Shown here: positions 29,009 to 39,002 of the stretch, piece by piece
Layout of the letters: every line of letters begins with the position of its first letter
Position numbering within the stretch: position 1 is the first letter of the stretch
NCBI RefSeq assembly: GCF_001942625.1
Contig: NZ_MLCL01000029.1
Coordinates: 248,001-312,000, forward strand
DNA from: Mycobacterium syngnathidarum
GTDB taxonomy: Bacteria > Actinomycetota > Actinomycetes > Mycobacteriales > Mycobacteriaceae
DNA length: 64,000 nt
Direction: 5' to 3'
Notes under the pieces: model-generated
What the model was told of the DNA's origin: nothing
Database searches by the model: none
The model's input: the letters and a program-made list of their open reading frames with translations, nothing else
Translations under genes and position numbers: made by a program

Positions 29009-29014
29009 AGTGTG
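29009..29014 (-). promoter_or_regulatory. Possible leaderless -10 for cyclase gene
   Basis: CACACT on the minus strand, 6 nt before the GTG at 29002; first base deviates from T. Confidence 0.35.
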
Positions 29015-29056
29015 CAGTCGGTGGGGCGATCAGGCTTGAAGTTCAGGCGTTCAGAT

Positions 29057-29062
29057 TATGGT
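29057..29062 (+). promoter_or_regulatory. Leaderless -10 for gcvT
   Basis: TATGGT, 6 nt before the GTG at 29069. Confidence 0.6.
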
Positions 29063-29068
29063 TGGCCC

Positions 29069-30175
29069 GTGACTGACGATCTGCTGCACGGACCGCTGGA
29101 AGACCGCCACCGCGAACTGGGGGCCAGTTTCGCCGAATTCGGTGGATGGCTGATGCCCGTGTCCTACGCCGGGACCGTCTCCGAACACAACGCCACCCGC
29201 GAGACCGTCGGCCTGTTCGACGTCAGCCACCTCGGAAAAGCACTGGTCAAGGGTCCGGGTGCGGCGGCCTACGTCAACTCCGCCCTCACCAACGACCTGA
29301 ATCGAATCGGGCCGGGCAAGGCTCAGTACACCCTGTGCTGCAAAGACGAAGGAGGCGTGGCGGGAGTTATCGACGACCTGATCGCCTACTACGTCTCCGA
29401 CGACGAGATCTTCCTGGTGCCCAACGCCGCGAACACGGCGGCCGTCGTCGCGGAACTGAAGAAGCACGCCCCCGATGGGCTGACCATCACCGACGAGCAC
29501 CGCTCGTATGCGGTGCTGGCGGTACAGGGGCCCAAATCCGCCGAGGTACTGGAGTCGTTGGGGCTGCCCACCGAGATGGATTACATGGGTTACGCCGATG
29601 CCGAATACAACGGCGTGTTCGTGCGGGTGTGCCGCACCGGTTACACCGGCGAGCACGGCTACGAGCTGCTGCCGGCCTGGGACCGCGCCGGTGAGGTTTT
29701 CGACGCGCTGGTGACGGGCGTGCGTGCCGCCGGCGGCGAACCCGCGGGTCTGGGCGCCCGTGACACCCTGCGCACCGAGATGGGCTATCCGCTGCACGGC
29801 CACGAGCTGTCCCTCGACATCTCGCCACTGCAGGCTCGTTGCGGGTGGGCGATCGGGTGGAAGAAGGACGCGTTCTGGGGACGCGACGCGCTGCTGGCAG
29901 AGAAGCAAGCCGGCCCGACCCGAGTGCTGCGTGGCCTCAAGGCCGTCGGCCGCGGTGTCCTGCGCGCCGATCTCGCTGTGCTCGACGGGGACACCCAAAT
30001 CGGCACCACGACGTCGGGAACGTTCTCGCCCTCACTGAAAGTCGGTATCGCACTGGCGCTCATCGACACCGCCCACGACATCGCCGACGGACAGCGGGTG
30101 AGCGTGGACGTGCGCGGGCGTGTCGTCGAATGCGAGGTGGTCAAGCCGCCATTCGTGGCCCCGAAAACACGCTAG
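29069..30175 (+). CDS. gcvT: Aminomethyltransferase, glycine-cleavage T protein, 368 aa
   Basis: THF-dependent step of the glycine cleavage system: releases ammonia and transfers the methylene group from the H-protein arm. Landmarks are the opening [41 protein letters not shown] (catalytic-region Asp), [34 protein letters not shown] and [13 protein letters not shown]. The GTG start is fixed by TATGGT 6 nt upstream; the longer open frame into the cyclase gene is not used. The ilvE gene follows 22 bp downstream with its own promoter element. Other gcv genes are not in the window. Confidence 0.95.
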   Translation: MTDDLLHGPLEDRHRELGASFAEFGGWLMPVSYAGTVSEHNATRETVGLFDVSHLGKALVKGPGAAAYVNSALTNDLNRIGPGKAQYTLCCKDEGGVAGVIDDLIAYYVSDDEIFLVPNAANTAAVVAELKKHAPDGLTITDEHRSYAVLAVQGPKSAEVLESLGLPTEMDYMGYADAEYNGVFVRVCRTGYTGEHGYELLPAWDRAGEVFDALVTGVRAAGGEPAGLGARDTLRTEMGYPLHGHELSLDISPLQARCGWAIGWKKDAFWGRDALLAEKQAGPTRVLRGLKAVGRGVLRADLAVLDGDTQIGTTTSGTFSPSLKVGIALALIDTAHDIADGQRVSVDVRGRVVECEVVKPPFVAPKTR

Positions 30176-30185
30176 CCTCGGGCGA

Positions 30186-30191
30186 TACAAT
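30186..30191 (+). promoter_or_regulatory. Leaderless -10 for ilvE
   Basis: TACAAT, 6 nt before the ATG at 30198; close to the ideal TATAAT. Confidence 0.65.
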
Positions 30192-30197
30192 CGCTGC

Positions 30198-31304
30198 ATG
30201 ACTAGCGGCCATCTCGAGTTCACGGTTTCAGCCAATGCGAATCCGGCGACCGATGAGGTACGCGAGTCCATTCTGGCCAACCCCGGATTCGGCAAGTACC
30301 ACACCGACCACATGGTGGCCATCGACTACACCGCCGGGCATGGCTGGCACGACGCGCGGGTGATCCCGTACGGGCCGATCGAGCTCGATCCCTCGGCCAT
30401 CGTGCTGCACTATGCGCAGGAAGTGTTCGAAGGGCTCAAGGCCTACCGTTGGGCCGACGGCTCGATCGTGTCGTTCCGGCCCGAGTCCAACGCGCAGCGG
30501 TTGCGTGCGTCGTCGCGGCGTCTGGCCATTCCGGAGCTTGGCGAGGACGTGTTCGTCGAGTCGCTGCGCGAGCTCATCGCCGTCGACGAGAAGTGGGTGC
30601 CCGCGGCCGGCGGTGAGGAATCGCTTTACCTGCGGCCGTTCGTGATCGCCACCGAGCCCGGCCTGGGCGTGCGTCCGGCCAACGAGTACCGCTACCTGGT
30701 GATCGGCTCCCCGGCGGGGGCGTACTTCAAGGGCGGCATCAAGCCGGTCAGCGTGTGGTTGTCGCACGAGTACGTGCGTGCATCTCCGGGCGGCACCGGT
30801 GCGGCCAAGTTCGGCGGGAACTACGCGGCCTCGCTGCTCGCACAGGCCGAGGCCGCCGACAACGGCTGCGATCAGGTGGTGTGGCTGGACGCCCTCGAGC
30901 GCCGCTACGTCGAAGAGATGGGCGGGATGAACCTGTTCTTCGTCTTCGGCAGCGGAGGCTCGGCCCGCCTCGTCACGCCCGAGCTGTCCGGTTCGCTGTT
31001 GCCGGGCATCACGCGAGATTCGTTGTTGCAGTTGGCCACCGATGCCGGTTTCGCAGTCGAGGAACGCAAGATCGACGTCGATGAATGGCAGAAGAAGGCC
31101 GCAGCGGGCGAGATCACCGAGGTGTTCGCATGCGGCACCGCTGCGGTGATCACCCCGGTGTCCCACGTCAAGCACCGTGAGGGTGAGTTCACCATCGCCG
31201 ACGGGCAACCGGGGGAGATCACCATGGCCCTGCGTGACACCCTGACCGGGATCCAACGCGGCACCTTCGCCGACACCCACGGCTGGATGGCTCGGCTCAA
31301 CTAG
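30198..31304 (+). CDS. ilvE: Branched-chain amino acid aminotransferase, 368 aa
   Basis: PLP-dependent class IV aminotransferase for the last step of Leu/Ile/Val synthesis and the first of their breakdown; in mycobacteria it also makes methionine from ketomethiobutyrate. [14 protein letters not shown] is the family motif. Lys204 in [13 protein letters not shown] is the PLP Schiff-base lysine; [12 protein letters not shown] and [11 protein letters not shown] hold the phosphate-binding and substrate contacts. The length matches M. tuberculosis IlvE. The gene is followed by a long hairpin. Confidence 0.97.
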   Translation: MTSGHLEFTVSANANPATDEVRESILANPGFGKYHTDHMVAIDYTAGHGWHDARVIPYGPIELDPSAIVLHYAQEVFEGLKAYRWADGSIVSFRPESNAQRLRASSRRLAIPELGEDVFVESLRELIAVDEKWVPAAGGEESLYLRPFVIATEPGLGVRPANEYRYLVIGSPAGAYFKGGIKPVSVWLSHEYVRASPGGTGAAKFGGNYAASLLAQAEAADNGCDQVVWLDALERRYVEEMGGMNLFFVFGSGGSARLVTPELSGSLLPGITRDSLLQLATDAGFAVEERKIDVDEWQKKAAAGEITEVFACGTAAVITPVSHVKHREGEFTIADGQPGEITMALRDTLTGIQRGTFADTHGWMARLN

Positions 31305-31352
31305 CTGCACTGACCCGTTGCGGACCTCGTGTCTGCTTTGCCGCGCCCGCTT

Positions 31353-31405
31353 TGTCACGCCAGCCGGGTTGCCCAGGAAACCCGGACAACCCGGCTGGCG
31401 TGACA
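31353..31405. terminator. 19-bp perfect hairpin between ilvE and cobS
   Basis: Arms 31353-31371 and 31387-31405 are exact reverse complements (ends TGTCACGCCAGC and GCTGGCGTGACA) with a 15-nt loop. It sits in the intergenic region between convergent ilvE and cobS and probably terminates both. No T-run. The TGTCACGC/GCGTGACA ends recur at 42.2-42.3 kb. Confidence 0.7.
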
Positions 31406-31449
31406 CTCGCGGAGGGCGCGACGCTGCGGGCGGGCAGGGCCGTGACGAG

Positions 31450-32175
31450 TCAGCCGATCGCCATGCCGAGTGCGACGATCGTCGTCGTCACCTCGACGGA
31501 GGCACCGAGCACGTCGCCGGTGATGCCGCCGAACCGTCGCACGCAGTGAGCGACCAGCAGCGCCGAACACCCCACCGCGATCACCATCACGACCGGGCCC
31601 TGCCACATCGGAGGTCCCGCCCACGCGGCCAGGGTGGCGACTGCGATCACCCACGCCACCACGATGGTCGCCGGTTGGGTGCCCGCGACGGCACCGCCCA
31701 GCGCGCTGCCGGCCGCCGCCGGCACCGAACGTCGGCAGGCGACTACCGCCGCGACGCGGCCCGCCGCGACGGCGACGACGATGGCCACCGTGTCGAGTCG
31801 GGTGAATGCCATTGTCTGGCAACCGATCACGACGATCACCGCAGCGACGCCGAACGGTCCCGCCGAGCCGTCGCGCATGACCGCCAAAGCTCGCTCCGGT
31901 GGGCCGTAACAGCCCAGTGCGTCGACCGTGTCGCAGAACCCGTCGATGTGCAGCCCGCGGGTGGCCAACAGCAGGACGGCGACCGCCAGCAGGCCGGGCA
32001 GTGCATTCTCGGTGCCGAATGCCCACTGGCCACCGGCCACCACCGCGGCGGCCAGCGCGCCGAGCGCCAGCCCGACCACCGGCAAGGCCGCGAGGGCACC
32101 TCGCCCGACACCGGCGGACGTTCGAACCGGCAGTACGGTGCCGAACGCGAACGCCCCGCCGAGTGCGCCGATCAC
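31450..32175 (-). CDS. cobS: Adenosylcobinamide-GDP ribazoletransferase (cobalamin synthase), 241 aa
   Basis: Integral membrane enzyme joining adenosylcobinamide-GDP to alpha-ribazole, the final step of cobalamin nucleotide-loop assembly. The signature [18 protein letters not shown] near residue 75 corresponds to the family's DGxxDTxDA metal motif, [16 protein letters not shown] is conserved, and the rest is about six to seven hydrophobic helices. [13 protein letters not shown] near the C-terminus is also typical. The GTG start overlaps the cobT stop by 4 bp (GTGA). It is the last gene of the DUF3043-cobU-cobT-cobS operon. Confidence 0.94.
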   Translation of the reverse strand: MIGALGGAFAFGTVLPVRTSAGVGRGALAALPVVGLALGALAAAVVAGGQWAFGTENALPGLLAVAVLLLATRGLHIDGFCDTVDALGCYGPPERALAVMRDGSAGPFGVAAVIVVIGCQTMAFTRLDTVAIVVAVAAGRVAAVVACRRSVPAAAGSALGGAVAGTQPATIVVAWVIAVATLAAWAGPPMWQGPVVMVIAVGCSALLVAHCVRRFGGITGDVLGASVEVTTTIVALGMAIG

Positions 32176-33242
32176 GGTGTTGATTCGGGCGGTCCGGCCA
32201 CTGCGGCTTCAGCGAACGTGGCCATCGAGGCCAGTGTGGCGATAGCGGCTTGCACGATCGGCAACGCCACTGCGGCGCCGGTGCCCTCGCCCAGGCGCAT
32301 GCCCAGGTCGACGATCGGCTCCAGCCCCAGGTGTGACAGCGCCAGGCTGTGCGCCGGTTCCGTCGACCGGTGACCGGCCTGCCACCAGGCCCGCGCACCT
32401 GGTGCCAGCTCCTCGGCCACCAGGGCCGCCGCCGTCACCGCCAGGCCGTCCAGCAGCACCGGGGTGCGCCGCAGCGCGGCCTGCGCCAGGAACCCGGCCA
32501 TGGCGGCCAGGTCTGCGCCGCCGCACACCCGCAAAAGGCCCAGCGGGTCCCGCGTCACGGCGCGCGCCCGGTATAGCGCGTCACGCACCGCACCGGTTTT
32601 GCGTCGCCAACCGAGATCGTCGATGCCGGTTCCGCGGCCGACCACCACGACGGGTTCGGTGCCGGTCAGCGCGGCTACCAATGTCGTTGCCGCCGTGGTG
32701 TTTCCGATTCCCATATCGCCTGCGATGAGCAGATCGGCGCCGGCGTCGACCTCCTCGTCGACGATCCGGCGTCCCGCAGCCACGGCGGCGGCCGCGTCCT
32801 CTTCGCTCAGCGCATCCTCGATCGCGATGTTGCCCGAGTTGCGGCGCACCTTGTGCGCGCCGATCGCGGGGGACAGTGGTTCGTCGCAGTCGACGGCGAT
32901 GTCGGCCACCCGCACGGTGGCCCCGGCCACCTCGGCCAGCACGTTGATCGCCGCGCCGCCGGCGTCGAAGTTGGCCACCATCTGGCCGGTCACCGCGGAC
33001 GGGAACGCCGACACCCCGGCTGCGGTGACCCCGTGGTCGGCGGCGAAGACCACCACCCGCGCCCGGGTGAGCGGCCGCGGCGGGCACACGCCCTGACATG
33101 CGGCCGCCCATACCGAGAGCTCCTCGAGGCGCCCCAGTGAGCCGGGCGGTTTGGTGAGCAGCGCCTGGCGGGCCCGTGCCGCGGCGGCGACATCGGCATC
33201 TGGTGCGGCGACCGGGGCGAAGTCCGCGTCGAATTCGGTCAT
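32172..33242 (-). CDS. cobT: Nicotinate-nucleotide--dimethylbenzimidazole phosphoribosyltransferase, 356 aa
   Basis: Makes alpha-ribazole-5'-phosphate, the lower-ligand precursor of cobalamin. Landmarks are [12 protein letters not shown] near the N-terminus, [46 protein letters not shown], and [18 protein letters not shown] with the catalytic Glu. The ATG at 33242 was chosen; it overlaps the cobU stop by 4 bp (ATGA), and the longer frame upstream lies within cobU. Confidence 0.96.
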   Translation of the reverse strand: MTEFDADFAPVAAPDADVAAAARARQALLTKPPGSLGRLEELSVWAAACQGVCPPRPLTRARVVVFAADHGVTAAGVSAFPSAVTGQMVANFDAGGAAINVLAEVAGATVRVADIAVDCDEPLSPAIGAHKVRRNSGNIAIEDALSEEDAAAAVAAGRRIVDEEVDAGADLLIAGDMGIGNTTAATTLVAALTGTEPVVVVGRGTGIDDLGWRRKTGAVRDALYRARAVTRDPLGLLRVCGGADLAAMAGFLAQAALRRTPVLLDGLAVTAAALVAEELAPGARAWWQAGHRSTEPAHSLALSHLGLEPIVDLGMRLGEGTGAAVALPIVQAAIATLASMATFAEAAVAGPPESTP

Positions 33243-33781
33243 GACGGCTCCTTCACCGTGAGCGGTTGGCCGGCCACCACCAGCACCACGCGGTCGCACA
33301 CCGCGGCCAGGCGCTGGTTGACGGTGCCGAGTTCGTCGGCGAACCGCCGCCCCGCCTCGGTGGCGGGGACCACGGTCAGCCCGACCTCGGGACTGACGAG
33401 GACCAGGGGAGCGGTGAACGCATCCACCGCCTCCACGAGCGCGTCGACCTCGGAACCCACGGGGGCGCCGGACCAGGCGCCGAGGCGGTCCATGGTCGCC
33501 GTCAGCCAGCCGCCGATGTCGTCGACGAGTGTTGCGGTGTCGGTTGCGTGCGGATCCGTGGCCAGGGCCCCTGCAAGATCACAGGTCTCCACGGTGTGCC
33601 AGTGCGCGGGCCGGCGAGTCCGATGTGCATCAACGCGCCGAGTCCAGGCCGGATCGCTGTCGGCGGCGGGCCCGGTGGCCAGATATCGCACGGGAGCGCT
33701 CTCCCCGGCAGCGGCCGCCACGGCCGCCTCGGCCCACTGCGATTTCCCGGAGCGGATCCCACCGAGCACCAGAGTGCGCAC
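33239..33781 (-). CDS. cobU: Bifunctional adenosylcobinamide kinase/guanylyltransferase, 180 aa
   Basis: Phosphorylates adenosylcobinamide and then forms adenosylcobinamide-GDP. The N-terminal Walker A is [15 protein letters not shown] at residues 4-18. [31 protein letters not shown] carries the RYLATG motif and the guanylylated His region; [33 protein letters not shown] is the conserved C-terminal part. The start is GTG, 23 bp after the DUF3043 stop. In M. tuberculosis cobU (Rv0254c) lies elsewhere; here it is in operon with cobT and cobS. Confidence 0.94.
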   Translation of the reverse strand: MRTLVLGGIRSGKSQWAEAAVAAAAGESAPVRYLATGPAADSDPAWTRRVDAHRTRRPAHWHTVETCDLAGALATDPHATDTATLVDDIGGWLTATMDRLGAWSGAPVGSEVDALVEAVDAFTAPLVLVSPEVGLTVVPATEAGRRFADELGTVNQRLAAVCDRVVLVVAGQPLTVKEPS

Positions 33782-33804
33782 CGCTCACCCCGCCTGACGC
33801 GGCA

Positions 33805-34494
33805 TCAAGAGATCTTGGCGCCGCGCTCGACCATCGGCCGCGGCGCGCGCATCCGGCGCAGCTGCGACGCCCGGCTGGCCGCGTAAAGCCCTAGCTTCCA
33901 ACCGCTTTCGGTGTTGTCGGGGAACTTGTCATCCACCATGTGGTTCACCTTGCGGCCGACGATGAACCCGTCGATCAGCATGACGACCACCAGGATCAGC
34001 ATCGCGTAGGACAGGATCTGCTGGAACTTCAGCGACGGCAGCGCCAACATGAAGAAGATCATCGCCAGGGCAGCCGGCATGAACAGGCCCAGCACGTTGC
34101 GGCGCGAGTCCACGATGTCGCGGACATAGCGGCGAACCGGACCCTTGTCGCGGGGCAGCAGGTAGGACTCCTCGCCGGCCATCATCTTCTCGCGGCGATC
34201 AGCCATGTCGGCTCGGCGGGAGAGCCGCTCGATCTTGCGCTCTTCCTTGGAAAGCTTCGGCCCGCGCAACTCCTTGCGGCGCTGACGAGCCTCGGCCGCG
34301 GTCAGGGGCGCGGGGGCGACCGGGCCGCGCCGCTTGGTGGCCTCGCTGCGTTTGGGGGTGGGCCTGCCCTTGGGGGCGGTGCCCGCGGTGGCACCGCCGG
34401 CGTCGGTCGGCGCGGCGTCCGCGGCACCCTTCTCGACCTGGTCGGTGCCGGCGGGTTCGCCTTCGTTGTCCTTCTTACGGCCCAGCAGCTTCAC
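33805..34494 (-). CDS. DUF3043 membrane protein (Rv2206-like), 229 aa
   Basis: Conserved actinobacterial membrane protein of unknown function. The N-terminal ~130 residues are charged and low-complexity (Lys/Arg/Glu with Ala/Pro), followed by two hydrophobic helices at about residues 142-160 and 164-184 (GLFMPAALAMIFFMLALPSL and ILSYAMLILVVVMLIDGF), then a basic tail with KVNHMVDDKFP. The GTG at 34494 is exactly 7 nt after TAACCT, which sets the start; an ATG 39 codons upstream is not supported. It is first gene of the cobUTS operon. Confidence 0.82.
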   Translation of the reverse strand: MKLLGRKKDNEGEPAGTDQVEKGAADAAPTDAGGATAGTAPKGRPTPKRSEATKRRGPVAPAPLTAAEARQRRKELRGPKLSKEERKIERLSRRADMADRREKMMAGEESYLLPRDKGPVRRYVRDIVDSRRNVLGLFMPAALAMIFFMLALPSLKFQQILSYAMLILVVVMLIDGFIVGRKVNHMVDDKFPDNTESGWKLGLYAASRASQLRRMRAPRPMVERGAKIS

Positions 34495-34501
34495 GCCAGC
34501 C

Positions 34502-34507
34502 AGGTTA
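34502..34507 (-). promoter_or_regulatory. Leaderless -10 for DUF3043-cobUTS operon
   Basis: TAACCT on the minus strand, 7 nt before the GTG at 34494. No room for a cobalamin riboswitch in the transcript. Confidence 0.5.
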
Positions 34508-34646
34508 CTGCCCGCCGAAGGTGGCCTGGCCACACGCCCCGGCCTGTGGACAAGTCGGGAATAGCGCCGGAACAAGGTACCGTTGAAGTAGTAGACGCGC
34601 GGTACGTCCACGCGTCTTGATGCCCAGGGATGCTTTAGGGAGAGCT

Positions 34647-35000
34647 ATGACTGTTCAGGACGCCACCACCGAAACCCACGGTGTGACCCTGTCCGACGCT
34701 GCTGCGACGAAGGCGAAGGCGCTGCTGGACCAGGAAGGTCGCGACGACCTCGCACTGCGTATCGCGGTCCAGCCCGGTGGCTGCGCCGGCCTGCGCTACA
34801 ACCTGTTCTTCGACGACCGTGCCCTCGACGGCGACCTCACCGCCGAATTCGGCGGCGTCAAGCTGACCGTGGACCGGATGAGCGCGCCGTACGTACAAGG
34901 CGCCACCATCGATTTCGTCGACTCGATCGAGAAGCAGGGCTTCACGATCGACAACCCGAACGCCACCGGTTCCTGCGCCTGCGGCGATTCCTTCAACTGA
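34647..35000 (+). CDS. HesB/IscA-type iron-sulfur carrier (ErpA-like), 117 aa
   Basis: A-type Fe-S carrier: the conserved three cysteines are present as QPGGCAGLRYNLFF (Cys near 49) and the C-terminal GSCACGDSF (C-x-C), the spacing typical of the IscA/ErpA/HesB family. It hands 2Fe-2S or 4Fe-4S clusters to target enzymes. The homologue in M. tuberculosis is Rv2204c. The ATG is supported by AGGGAG about 5 nt upstream. Nearby clients could include LipA and the Rieske protein, but that is inference. It converges on a membrane-protein gene, with tandem palindromes between. Confidence 0.93.
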   Translation: MTVQDATTETHGVTLSDAAATKAKALLDQEGRDDLALRIAVQPGGCAGLRYNLFFDDRALDGDLTAEFGGVKLTVDRMSAPYVQGATIDFVDSIEKQGFTIDNPNATGSCACGDSFN

Positions 35001-35006
35001 CGTGAG

Positions 35007-35057
35007 CTGACCGCCGGCGGTCAGTACTGACCGCCGGCGGTCAGTACTGACCGCCGG
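35007..35057. terminator. Tandem palindromes between Fe-S carrier and membrane-protein genes
   Basis: The 18-bp palindrome CTGACCGCCGGCGGTCAG occurs at 35007-35024 and 35027-35044, 20 bp apart, and a half copy follows at 35047-35057. Either could form a hairpin terminating the convergent genes. The second copy and the half copy run into the last codons of the minus-strand gene. Confidence 0.6.
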
Positions 35058-35667
35058 TGCGCAGCACGTACGAGCACACCAGGACCTGCTCGCCGTTTCC
35101 GTCTCTTTTCACCAGTAGCTGTGCCACGCCCTGTTGTTCGTCACTGATGGGGCGCTGTCCGCGTGCGGACCCACTGGCCGGTGCGACGCGCATGGTGAAC
35201 AGCACTTGAGCCTGTGTGGTGGACCACGGCACGTTCGCGTCGATGCCGGTCACCTCGACCTGGCTGAACTGCTTCTGGAATGCGTCGCTGGCCAAGCCCG
35301 CCACCGCCAGATCCGCCTTGCGCTCCTTGACCCCGTCGTACAACCCGCACAAGGTGTGCCGCGCGACGGTCTCGTCATCCCCGTCCAGCAGGGCGTTGAG
35401 GTACTCCTGGACCGCGGCCTGGGCCCGGGCGTCCGAGAGCACCATCGGTGCGGCCGGACCACGGCGGCCGGCCACCAGCACTGCGGTCAACACGCCCACC
35501 AGCGCCACCACCGCCAACGTTGCCGCCAGGATCTTGGGCCAGCGCCGGCGGGTCGGGTAGGGCACCGGCGGCGGCAGCGTCCCTGGATAGGCGGACGGGG
35601 CGGACGACACCTGCTCGGGATACGGCTGAGGCGGAGTCTGCTCGGGGTACTGGTAGGAACCAGTCAT
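35041..35667 (-). CDS. Single-pass membrane protein (Rv2203-like), 208 aa
   Basis: The N-terminus is a Pro/Tyr-rich cytosolic segment (residues 1-40, QYPEQTPPQPYPEQ), a transmembrane helix follows at about 45-66 (ILAATLAVVALVGVLTAVLVAG), then an extracytoplasmic domain of ~140 residues. The latter (AQAAVQEYLNALLDGDDETVARHTLCGLYDG and CSYVLRTGGQY) has the look of an NTF2-like fold found in many mycobacterial membrane proteins. Function unknown. The ATG follows GGGGAG. The final residues are encoded inside the tandem palindromes. Confidence 0.8.
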   Translation of the reverse strand: MTGSYQYPEQTPPQPYPEQVSSAPSAYPGTLPPPVPYPTRRRWPKILAATLAVVALVGVLTAVLVAGRRGPAAPMVLSDARAQAAVQEYLNALLDGDDETVARHTLCGLYDGVKERKADLAVAGLASDAFQKQFSQVEVTGIDANVPWSTTQAQVLFTMRVAPASGSARGQRPISDEQQGVAQLLVKRDGNGEQVLVCSYVLRTGGQY

Positions 35668-35833
35668 TAAATGGCGCTCCCCGCGTGATCTGGAAGTTGG
35701 TCAGCCGTCTACGGTGACCGGGAATACGGTTATACGCAGGTTAGCGCAACCCGCGAAGTGCGACGGCGCGCGCCGATCGCCGATGGGCCGCCCGGGTACT
35801 GTTATGTAGCCGACTTAACGAAATGAGGGGTGA

Positions 35834-36814
<981 letters not shown>

Positions 36815-36844
36815 GACCCGGCCGCGGCTCTGAGCCTGCTCGGC

Positions 36845-38812
36845 TCAGAGCTGCACCGGGTAGTGGGGCTCGGAGATCTGCGGGGTCACGCTGTGCTCGA
36901 CGAAGATGGCGTGCCACAGCATGAAGATCAGCACGGTCCACAGCCTGCGACTGTGATCGCTGACGCCGTTGCGGTGCTCGTCGAGCATGGTGCGGACCGC
37001 GCCCAGATCGACGTGCTCGCCGGCACCCGAGGATGCCGTCATCGAGTAGGCCCAGTCCATCAGCTCACCGGCGCGCAGCCAGTGCCGGATGGGCACCGGA
37101 AAGCCCAGCTTCGGCCGGTTCAGCACGTGCGCCGGAATGATCGGCTCGAGCGCACGCCGCAGCGCGTACTTGGTTGTCGAGCGGGTGATCTTCTGATCGA
37201 CGGGCAGCTTGGACGCCACCGCGAACACCTCGGGGTCCAGGAACGGAACCCGCAGCTCCAATGAGTTGGCCATGGTGATCTTGTCCGCCTTGACCAAGAT
37301 GTCACCGCGCAGCCAGGTGAACAGATCGATGTGCTGCATCCGGGCCACCGGATCCCAGCCCTGGGATGCGGCGTACACCGGTGCGGTGACGTCGGTGTGG
37401 GTCCACTCCGGCCGGAAGCCCGGCAGGACCGCCCGCAGCTGATCATCGGAGAAGCTGCGGGCATTGCCGTAGTAGCGCTCTTCCAGCGTCAGCGAACCGC
37501 GATGCAGCAGGCTCTTGCCGCGCATGCCCTCCGGCAGCGGCTTGGATGCCTTACCCAGCGACTTGCGCACCGGCCGGGGGAGATAGTCGAACGGCCGCAG
37601 CGACAACGGCTCCCGGTAGATCGTGTACCCGCCGAACAACTCGTCGGCACCCTCGCCGGACAGCACCACCTTGACGTGCTTGCGGGCCTCGCGGGCGATG
37701 AAGAACAGCGGCACCAGGGCCGGGTCGGCTACCGGTTCGTCCAGGTACCAGACGATTTCCGGCAGCGCCTCGACGAACTCGGCCTGGCTGACCACCTTGG
37801 TGACATGCCGGGCGCCGATGGCCTCGGCGGACGCGACGGCCACGTCCACCTCGGAGAAGCCCTCCCGCTCGAAGCCGGTGGTGAACGTGATCAGCCGCGG
37901 ATTGTGCCGCATCGCCAGCGCCGCGGTAGCCGTCGAGTCGATACCGCCGGACAGGAACGCGCCCACCGTCACATCCGCGCGCATGTGCTTGGCGACGGAA
38001 TCCTCGAGGGCGGCGGTGATCTCGTCGTAGCGGGACTGCTCGGCATCCTTGAGGAAGGGCACCGGGGTGAACTTCGGGACGAAGTAGCGCGTTACCTCGG
38101 GGCGGCCGCCGGGCTTGAGCCGCGCGTAGCTGCCCGACTCCAAGCGCCGGATGCCGCGATGCAACGTCTCTGGTTCGGGCACGTACTGCAGCACCGTGTA
38201 GTGCTGTACCGCCCGATCGTCGATGCCCAGGTCCAGCCCGAGAACGTCGGCCAGGTCCAGCAGGCACTTCTTCTCACTGCCCACCGCGGTGCCACCCGGC
38301 CCGGTAGCCATGAACAGCGGCTTGATGCCGAACGGGTCTCTGGCGCAGAACAATTCACGCTCCACGGTGTCCCACACCGCGAACGCGAACATTCCGCGTA
38401 GTCGATGCAGCGCGTCGGCACCCCAGTGGTGGTAGGCGGCGACGATGGCCTCGCCGTCCCCGTCGGTGTGAAATACCGCACCGAACTCCGTGCGCAACTG
38501 CTCGCGCAACTCCAGATAGTTGTAGATCTCGCCGTTGAAGACGAGCGCGTAACGGTCCGGCGCATCGGCAGGTCCCCACCGCAACGGCTGGTGGCTGTGC
38601 GCGATATCGATGATCGACAGCCGGTTGAAGCCGAGCACCACAGTGCCCTCGCCACTCGTATCGGCCCATGTGCCGGGCTCGTCCGGGCCCCGGTGACGCA
38701 TCAGGTGGGAGGCTCCAGCCACCGCGTCGACCAGCCGCGATCCGGTTTCAGCAGAGGCCTCAGCCTGGGAGGATTCGGAGGGGTCAGTTACCAACGCGAG
38801 CAGTCCGCACAC
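36845..38812 (-). CDS. asnB: Glutamine-dependent asparagine synthetase, 655 aa
   Basis: Makes asparagine from aspartate using glutamine as amide donor. The N-terminal Ntn glutaminase must begin with Cys after Met removal: the GTG at 38812 is followed by TGC, giving MCGLLALVTD. FNGEIYNYLELREQL and GDGEAIVAAYHHWG are glutaminase motifs. The synthetase domain has GAFLSGGIDSTATAAL (PP-loop, ~residue 290) and VLSGEGADELFGGY. A longer frame begins 14 codons upstream, but the Cys rule sets the start. A CATACT hexamer lies 6 nt upstream. It is the same size class as M. tuberculosis AsnB, which affects antibiotic and amide modification of the wall. Confidence 0.96.
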   Translation of the reverse strand: MCGLLALVTDPSESSQAEASAETGSRLVDAVAGASHLMRHRGPDEPGTWADTSGEGTVVLGFNRLSIIDIAHSHQPLRWGPADAPDRYALVFNGEIYNYLELREQLRTEFGAVFHTDGDGEAIVAAYHHWGADALHRLRGMFAFAVWDTVERELFCARDPFGIKPLFMATGPGGTAVGSEKKCLLDLADVLGLDLGIDDRAVQHYTVLQYVPEPETLHRGIRRLESGSYARLKPGGRPEVTRYFVPKFTPVPFLKDAEQSRYDEITAALEDSVAKHMRADVTVGAFLSGGIDSTATAALAMRHNPRLITFTTGFEREGFSEVDVAVASAEAIGARHVTKVVSQAEFVEALPEIVWYLDEPVADPALVPLFFIAREARKHVKVVLSGEGADELFGGYTIYREPLSLRPFDYLPRPVRKSLGKASKPLPEGMRGKSLLHRGSLTLEERYYGNARSFSDDQLRAVLPGFRPEWTHTDVTAPVYAASQGWDPVARMQHIDLFTWLRGDILVKADKITMANSLELRVPFLDPEVFAVASKLPVDQKITRSTTKYALRRALEPIIPAHVLNRPKLGFPVPIRHWLRAGELMDWAYSMTASSGAGEHVDLGAVRTMLDEHRNGVSDHSRRLWTVLIFMLWHAIFVEHSVTPQISEPHYPVQL

Positions 38813-38818
38813 CGCGCC

Positions 38819-38824
38819 AGTATG
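38819..38824 (-). promoter_or_regulatory. Possible leaderless -10 for asnB
   Basis: CATACT on the minus strand, 6 nt before the GTG at 38812; same hexamer as before ctaE. First base deviates from T. Confidence 0.4.
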
Positions 38825-39002
38825 TCTGATCCGGCGGTTCGCCGAGACCACCACCCGGGGGGTCGCGCCCGTCGCTGCAGGGCCTTCGCAACCGCATTCC
38901 CGAGTCGCTTCGCTCCCGTGGACCGGCGTGGTCTACGCTGCGTAGTATTCGCAAAACAACGACCGGTCGCGGTCGCGAAATACCGATCTAGGAGGCGCCA
39001 AC

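Noticed and set aside
29003..29068. Glycine riboswitch before gcvT
   Set aside because: Only 66 bp separate it from the divergent cyclase, and the -10 spacing points to a leaderless transcript, so there is no leader to hold an aptamer.
28277..29068. Extension of gcvT upstream through the cyclase gene
   Set aside because: The open frame is antisense to a well-supported cyclase; GcvT homology begins at 29069.
33782..33804. Cobalamin riboswitch before cobU
   Set aside because: The gap is 23 bp, and the operon start upstream is apparently leaderless; no B12-box sequence seen.
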